From Antennarius striatus (Eukaryota; Chordata; Actinopteri; Lophiiformes; Antennariidae), in contig NC_090796.1 of the NCBI RefSeq assembly GCF_040054535.1, forward strand, positions 11,202,001-11,266,000: a stretch of DNA of 64,000 nucleotides. The letters run 5' to 3'. The position numbers were made by a program, and so were the translations under genes. Below, piece by piece: positions 51,401 to 64,000 of the stretch (the stretch's first letter is position 1; the number at the start of each line of letters is the position of its first letter). Under the pieces are notes generated by a model. The model saw only the letters and a list, made by a program, of their open reading frames with translations, did not search any database and was not told the DNA's origin.

Positions 51401-51811
51401 ATCAGTGAAACCAGAACATAATCACTAACTTTCTTGCCGACTTAAATTTCTCTGTGTTAATACACAATTAGTTTGAAATGAAACATATTGAGATCAACAG
51501 TTTGTATTTGATTGTAGTAGATTGAAACTGACTTTTAATGTAAAAGGCCTACAAATGTCTCAGCTAATAATAAAGTTTACACTTTGCTAAATGTTTTATG
51601 CATGAAGTTTATTAAAATCTATTAAATCTAGTGACTGACTTCATTGCTGTTTTAAAGCTGATTAAAGTCTTGAATTGATGTCGAAGATTAAAGCTTTGCT
51701 GAAACTTTAGTCATGATTTTCTTGTGATCACAATAATTGTGTTACCTGATCGATGCAGTTGATCTTCTCAGCTGGGTAGACCACAAAACCACACCTGGCA
51801 CAGGACTGCAT
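36934..51811 (-). CDS. nrap: Nebulin-related anchoring protein (LIM domain plus nebulin repeats)
   Basis: Muscle scaffold that binds actin through nebulin repeats and links early myofibrils and terminal actin filaments to the membrane at myotendinous junctions and intercalated discs. I read 43 coding exons summing to 5,403 bases, or 1,800 residues (human about 1,730). An N-terminal LIM domain is followed by single nebulin repeats, then five super-repeats of about seven modules, then a C-terminal tail. Nearly every nebulin exon is a whole number of codons, starts at phase 0 with a Tyr-Lys module start and ends in a Ser-Asp or Ser-Glu pair; one internal exon pair is the exception. The start [20 protein letters not shown] matches human NRAP. 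LASP1 and nebulette have far fewer repeats and nebulin lacks the LIM domain. Its place between habp2 and casp7 is as in human 10q25. Exon blocks are listed separately. Confidence 0.95.
38510..40122 (-). other. nrap: nrap super-repeat 4
   Basis: Exons 40122-40015 (108), 39825-39514 (312, unsplit), 39419-39315 (105), 38861-38763 (99) and 38614-38510 (105). The signature reads FMKGVAW. Confidence 0.92.
40209..41760 (-). other. nrap: nrap super-repeat 3
   Basis: Exons 41760-41653 (108), 41364-41251 (114), 41157-40960 (198), 40860-40756 (105), 40529-40431 (99) and 40313-40209 (105). The WMKGVGW position reads YLRGAAW here, so the signature is weak in this unit. Confidence 0.92.
41873..43856 (-). 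other. nrap: nrap super-repeat 2 (shifted intron)
   Basis: Exons 43856-43749 (108), 43573-43416 (158), 43231-43078 (154), 42988-42884 (105), 42215-42117 (99) and 41977-41873 (105). The 158 and 154 exons sum to the 312 bases that other super-repeats carry whole or split at 114. Here the intron falls inside the next module in phase 2 (KNKYR/S join, then [15 protein letters not shown]). WMKGVGW lies in the 42988 exon. The long CA tract at 42338-42477 lies in the intron before the 99-base exon. Confidence 0.9.
42338..42477. repeat. (CAGA)n-(CA)n microsatellite in nrap
   Basis: Five or six CAGA units followed by about 120 bases of CA with one short interruption. It lies in an intron of super-repeat 2. 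Confidence 0.95.
44235..45460 (-). other. nrap: nrap super-repeat 1
   Basis: Exons 45460-45353 (108), 45250-45143 (108), 45005-44808 (198), 44722-44618 (105), 44525-44427 (99) and 44339-44235 (105). The super-repeat signature WMKGVGW is in the 44722 exon. The last exon ends in SG instead of the usual SD or SE pair. Confidence 0.92.
45576..49605 (-). other. nrap: nrap linker and single nebulin repeats
   Basis: Exons 49605-49501, 49071-48964, 48819-48712, 48550-48446, 48350-48243, 48155-48048, 47736-47629, 47304-47188, 46579-46475, 46312-46205, 46115-46011, 45895-45797 and 45680-45576. Three carry a shared motif ([13 protein letters not shown] in two, [13 protein letters not shown] in one), which is also repeated in human NRAP. 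Exon 46115-46011 has [11 protein letters not shown], again as in human. The first two exons ([10 protein letters not shown] and [10 protein letters not shown] starts) have little repeat character and form the linker after the LIM domain. Confidence 0.9.
50808..51811 (-). other. nrap: nrap LIM-domain exons
   Basis: Coding exons 51811-51746, 51175-51081 and 50895-50808. The zinc ligands visible are CARC, then [10 protein letters not shown], then a final SHKKRPYC. Exon 2 ends in phase 2 and the next exon restores the frame as [20 protein letters not shown], matching human NRAP after the LIM domain. A splice-acceptor-like TTCCTTAAG at about 51839 suggests one more noncoding exon upstream. Confidence 0.92.
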
Positions 51812-52136
51812 GATGAATCCTTGTCCTTTCCCAAAAGGTCTTAAGGAAAATTATCAGAAAGGGTGAATTATTATGAAATATTGACTAAAAACAACAGTCA
51901 GGTAAATCAAGCAGATAACAGTTACATAGAAGAACAAGCAGCGACTTCCAGAAAGCTCTAGTAGTTTGAATCTGTTGGGGGCAAACTTAGCTCTATGACT
52001 GTCACTTTGAAAGCCTCTCTTATTTGACACCATGTCCCATGATGAACCAACCCCCTTCCATGTACCATGCTCTGGGACTGGTGGATACCAGCTGTCTGTT
52101 TACAGGAAGAGAGAGAGTCACAGAGTTCAGATGTCA

Positions 52137-52147
52137 CTATATATATG
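52137..52147 (-). promoter_or_regulatory. nrap: TATA-like box, probable nrap promoter
   Basis: On the minus strand the sequence reads CATATATATAG, about 330 bases upstream of the nrap start codon. This would place transcription start near 52110 and leave room for a noncoding exon. An E-box-like CAGCTG lies nearby at about 52089-52094. Inference from position only. Confidence 0.4.
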
Positions 52148-52824
52148 TCATGATACTGAGTGGGACTGCTGGTTCAACTTTGGCCATCTTGCTATGACAT
52201 GAAAAGCATGATACACTGGGAAATAGTAGCACATAGTCTAAAATTGTTTCATTGCCTAAGTATCTTGACATGTAGAAAAAAATCTGAACTTTATGGTCAT
52301 TTATTTTCTTTGTGTGTACGTGTTTGTGGGTGTCATAACATTGTCAGATCTACATGACAGTGTTATGACACCAATTCGTTATTTGTTGTTTACATCAACA
52401 CATAAAGAATTGGATTGGTTTGATATTAAAAAGTATGCCTATAATGACAATGCAAAGCCGAAAGGAGAAGAAGAAGACACATGTTTATCTAAGGATGATA
52501 AATACAATTAACCAAGATTCTGAATCACATGTAAGTAATAAAAAAAATTGTAAAGAAAAATCAGATAAGATTATGGTGTTTTCCTCTATTGGGTTGTCCC
52601 TACTCTTACTGATATAGTAAACAGCTTCAATTCGGTCATTTGTGATATTTGTCTTTGATTTTAGATATTTCATGATAACTATCTTTTTAATATTAAATTT
52701 AAGAGTCTAAATCGTCCACAGCTGAGAACAGTATACATTAGTGAAGTAACTTGTCGTTTTAATTAAATGAGATGTTGTCGTACGTATGCATATGAAAAGT
52801 AGGGGATGTGACTGACGTACGGTA

Positions 52825-52832
52825 TGACGTCA
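52825..52832 (+). promoter_or_regulatory. casp7: Consensus CRE palindrome, casp7 promoter
   Basis: TGACGTCA, the full CREB/ATF palindrome, about 150 bases before the end of the proposed noncoding exon 1. Half-sites (TGACGTAC) lie just upstream. Confidence 0.5.
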
Positions 52833-52868
52833 TCACGCAGCTCAGAAACTTGAAACATCGTAAAGTAC

Positions 52869-52878
52869 TTTCGCTTTC
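52869..52878 (+). promoter_or_regulatory. casp7: ISRE-like element, casp7 promoter
   Basis: TTTCGCTTTC fits the TTTCNNTTTC core bound by IRF/STAT complexes. It lies 37 bases downstream of the CRE. Confidence 0.45.
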
Positions 52879-52899
52879 TGAAGTTTTCAGCGGAGCAGA

Positions 52900-52983
52900 A
52901 ACTCAGGGAAGATTGTTTTATTCGTTACAGTAAAGCCTCTTCAAAAGATAGGCTGACGTACAATAAAACACCAATATTGACAA
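52900..52983 (+). other. casp7: Probable noncoding exon 1 of casp7
   Basis: Ends in a strong donor (GACAA|GTAAGTT) at 52983. The first coding exon begins at an acceptor (GTAGCTGCAG) whose AG directly precedes the ATG, so the 5' UTR must lie in an upstream exon such as this. The left limit is a guess. Confidence 0.5.
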
Positions 52984-53337
52984 GTAAGTTCATTCTTACA
53001 TATTTCTTTCATAACTAGAAAAAGAATAGCGATATCTTTGAGGTAATTACGTTTTTATTTCGCTACTTGCTAATCATACACTAAGCTAGCTAAATTAATG
53101 AACAGTAGTTACCATGGAAAAAATAAACGCTCTACTACTTATTAGTTAAAGCAAATATTACCAACATTTAGTTCAAGCTGCTTAAGAGCTGACTAAACGT
53201 GCGACTGGGAGGTGTTGACTGATAGCTGTGTTTACAGTGAAGTGTTTGACCGATTTCTTTTAGCCGTAGCAGCCACATCTGCACTTACAGCGTGATAAAC
53301 AAACACATCACGTTAAGCATGTGTGTTGTAGCTGCAG

Positions 53338-60682
<7,345 letters not shown>

Positions 60683-61644
60683 CTAAAATGTACGACGGCA
60701 CAGACTGACTGACCAACTGACTCGACCGATTCAGGCACTGACTTTGTGGTCAAAGCATTCAGGGATGATTAAGGTCCAGAAGGACACTGCACAGTTGGAG
60801 CACATATGTGTATACATATGTAGTTGGGCTGAAAACAAGGACTCTGTGAGAGGAAAAATACATAAGGCTGCACTCCTCATTAAGAGTTGATGGGAAACCT
60901 TTTCTTCAGGTCATTATTTAGAATAATGCTGTCAAATTCACTCTGATCTTTTTTGACAGGCATTGTGAAATATCCACGTTATTCTACCTGCCCTAAGAAT
61001 TTGCTGCCAGTTTTTGTGGGTTAGGGGGAATCCATTTTAAATATAAATGTCTCTCCAATCTTACGCAATTTGAGAAATGTCTCTACAGAAACAGATCAGC
61101 ATGACAAAAACATAGTTCAACACTGTTTACAGTACAATGCAGTAGTCTACAATACTAAAAATAATTGAAAACCAGATGACACTTATTTTGCTTTCATGAT
61201 ACAATCTAACCCCTTTAATTTTTCTGATTCAGATTTTCTGAAAAGACAGCACTCCTTTTGGAAAGCACTTTTTGACAAAGGCTCAGTTTCTCATCCTCTT
61301 CCTTGCAGGTTTACGATGATAGCAGTATGCTGGCATCCTCAGGTTCTTTAGTGTCCCACGTAGTGTGCACATGTAGCGTTAAAGAATGTCATATCTGTAT
61401 GGATGATCCTTTGCTGTGTAGTGATTAGTTCAATGAGGTTTTGGGTCAAGTGCCATAAAACTAACGATTATTTGCAATTTTCAAGTTTTCTCAGCGTGAT
61501 GTTCAAGCCTTCACTTACTTGCTTGTTCAACCTATAGTAGATGAAGCACATGTATTTGCTCATGATCAAAATTACACACTTAGACATTCATATTTAATAC
61601 ATTTGAGACGCTGTGAAATGCACGCTGTAGGAGTTTTACGTTCA

Positions 61645-61650
61645 AATAAA
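61645..61650 (+). terminator. casp7: Candidate proximal casp7 poly(A) signal
   Basis: AATAAA 963 bases after the stop. The downstream sequence is not strongly GT-rich. Confidence 0.35.
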
Positions 61651-62635
61651 ATGTCAAAAACTCAAAGATTTGGAAATATATAAAGTTGGACCAGGACAAA
61701 GCACAAATCCCACATCATTTCACTGTATATTAGTGTTGTACATTTTCATTAAACACAGTACACTGTAAGAAGTACCCAGGGAGGTATTCACCTTTACTTG
61801 AACATCGATCTTTGATTTGGATTGATTTCAAAGGCCAAAGAGTAAAGGAAAAATATACAAATTTCTTTTATACACGAATTGAAGCACGAGTGCACAACAG
61901 TTTTTTTCTAAAACAGTAGTGTACAGTGTAGTAAACTGTTTATTATCACCAAGTTATATGCTGAAATGTAAAACATGTTCTTTGAATCAGGAATACATTT
62001 CCTGATAATCATTACAACTTACTGTTGTTGTCCGATTATCACAGAGGCAGCTATTATTAGTGATGACAAGTCTGAACAAACACAACTCACCTGTCAATAC
62101 ACACTGTCGTTTCTGCTGCAATGTGTTTTACTCTATTCATGCAGTATGACTGCATTTTTCAGTATCTTCAGGGGAAAATCAACTTTGTCATCATAGATTC
62201 CCCTTTTCACTTCTTGTATTAAACTTTTTATTTTAATAACTTTGTGTTTGATTTGTTGTTGCCAGAAGTGTGATCAACACTTTTCAATCAGAAACATGTT
62301 CCAATCTACAACCAGTGCACTTTTACAAGACAACTACAACTCTTGAATTCTCTCACCAAACATCACAGATCTCTGATCAGTGCCCAACCTGTGCTGAAAG
62401 AACTGCTTGCTTCATTTGTTTTTGAATTGAAATGAAAGAAGGGAAAATTTAAAGGTTAAAATTTTAAATGCTGTTTAATGCTATTGTCCTCAGGAATATA
62501 TTTGAAAAGATTTGGAAAAAAATGAATTTCTGATTTACATTGAAATTTTTATCTTTTATTGGGACAATACCTTTTTTTAAAAAAAAAAAAACTTCGAAAC
62601 AGAGGACTGAATATGTTAACATTTCATTTTATTGT

Positions 62636-62641
62636 AATAAA
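62636..62641 (+). terminator. casp7: Candidate distal casp7 poly(A) signal
   Basis: AATAAA followed within 30 bases by a GT-rich run (GAGTTGTGTTGTTTTCC), a good cleavage context. If used, the 3' UTR is about 2 kb. Confidence 0.45.
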
Positions 62642-62669
62642 CAAATAATTTATGGTGTAATGAGTTGTG

Positions 62670-64000
62670 TTGTTTTCCTTATGTGTTAACAGACTATAAT
62701 TATAGTTTTTTTATTGACACATCTGCTTATGGATACTCAAGTAGGTGAGTCCCAACTTCCTGTGGATCTTCCCACTCACCCCCACCCACAATTCAGAGTC
62801 CCAGATATTCTAATTTCATGAAACAAAGTTTGACACAATATCATGACCTAACATTTCTTTGGTTAACATGCAGTTATGATTCATCATTATGATCTCATGA
62901 ACAAGGAAATCTTTCCGATCAACATAGCATCAACATTTCGGTGAATGACAAAACTGGCTCCGGGTTGTTAACTCTTCATTAAACAAACACATGGCTTGAA
63001 TTCTTCTAAGTTCCCGTACTTTCAGTTTTCTAGCTGCCAACTAAAAAATGTTTGATATGTTGGTATGTAACTGCCTCTGATCCATTTTGTTTTTTGCGCT
63101 GCATGCACTTAAAGTGCAGAACCTCACACACCAGGTTCTTTACTTTGTACCCTGTGATGTTCTGCAAGTTGTTATAAAACCTTTTTTTTTCAATATTCTG
63201 TGAAAGATGTCACAAAAATGCATAATCACTGATCTTGATGCTATGGAGAGAATATATTATTGTCTTGTGGTTTTGTCTGAGCACCAGCATTGGACGGATC
63301 CTGAGTCAGTCCCTAAGAGAGGTGACAGAAGTTCATCCCCAGAAACAAAAAATCATTACAACTGAGAAGTTATAAGGTGCAAAGACTTAATATTTATGCC
63401 TTAAACCACACTAAACTTTATTAATTTTTTTTTGTTTTATTAGGTAAAGTCCTTGATTGATTTCAGATGCATAGCACTGCATGTAGGCTATTCTCATATG
63501 AAATGATTAAGGCTTCTCCAAAATGAGTTATAACATAAAGGAATAAACAAAAAGAAAATGAGTTCCATCTGACAAAAAAAAAGTTTTTTTTTTCTATCAA
63601 AAGCTGCAGGAACCACAAAAATGCAAAGAACTGGTCAGATAGGAGAGCTCTCCAAATGTACATTTCAGGAATTTTTAACTCATTTAACCTTGAGATAAAC
63701 AAGCTATGGTGAGACAGAGACGACTTTCACGCTTTGCCTTGTCCACTAAAATAAAGAAAAATGATTTACGTAACAGTGAAACAAGGACAAATGTATTTCA
63801 TTCGAAATTCCAATCGTGGTTCTCGAAATGATCATCCGTGAATCATTTTAGGCAGACAACGGCACTAATGTAACTACGATTCCTGTTTTTGTATGAAATA
63901 TACCGAAATCCAGACTGTTACTTCGAAAAGGCTAATTTTGTTGGGTCATTAGTGTCACTGTCTAGTCTTCTAAAGATGATCTCAAAAAAGTATGAGTTCT
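62670..64000. other. Right-edge region with no gene seen
   Basis: AT-rich DNA. The minus-strand frame at 63463-63702 has no recognisable family or splice context, and I found no exon of the genes that follow CASP7 in human. Confidence 0.5.

Overview
This window is nuclear DNA from a bony fish, most likely a teleost. Genes are split by GT-AG introns, (CA)n tracts and other microsatellites are dense, and there are fish-type repeats (a tRNA-derived SINE in two copies, a Tc1-like transposon, a LINE 3' end). I cannot name the species. All exon limits were read by eye from splice sites, reading phase and known family sequences; no alignment was run.

Layout. (1) About 1-22.2 kb, minus strand: the first three coding exons of aatk (lemur tail kinase 1), encoding the signal-like leader, the membrane segment and the start of the cytoplasmic part. 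Intron 1 is about 15.9 kb and rich in microsatellites. The kinase domain lies off the left edge. (2) About 22.2-29.5 kb: aatk 5' flank and intergenic DNA. (3) 29.5-30.9 kb, plus strand: pvalef, a small parvalbumin-like EF-hand protein in four coding exons. (4) 32.6-36.1 kb, plus strand: habp2, a secreted serine protease (signal peptide, three EGF domains, kringle, trypsin domain) in 13 exons. (5) 36.9-51.8 kb, minus strand: nrap, a LIM plus nebulin-repeat muscle protein, read here as 43 coding exons and 1,800 residues. (6) 52.8-60.7 kb, plus strand: casp7, executioner caspase-7, with its 3' UTR probably running to about 62.66 kb. The last 1.3 kb shows no gene.

The genes do not form a pathway; their order is a synteny signal. 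habp2-nrap-casp7 matches the order and relative orientation at human 10q25. aatk and pvalef belong together at human 17q25. The two blocks meet in the 1.7 kb between pvalef and habp2, so a chromosomal junction relative to human lies there. nrap and casp7 are head to head over about 1 kb containing a TATA-like box on the nrap side and CRE and ISRE-like motifs on the casp7 side. habp2 and nrap converge tail to tail.

Most worth checking: two identical splice acceptors 60 nt apart before the casp7 active-site exon, whose upstream use would insert 20 residues in frame right next to the catalytic cysteine; a shifted intron position in one nrap super-repeat; two adjacent near-perfect hairpins in aatk intron 1; and several coding-like stretches there and upstream of pvalef that I could not identify. 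I found no wholly new biological system.
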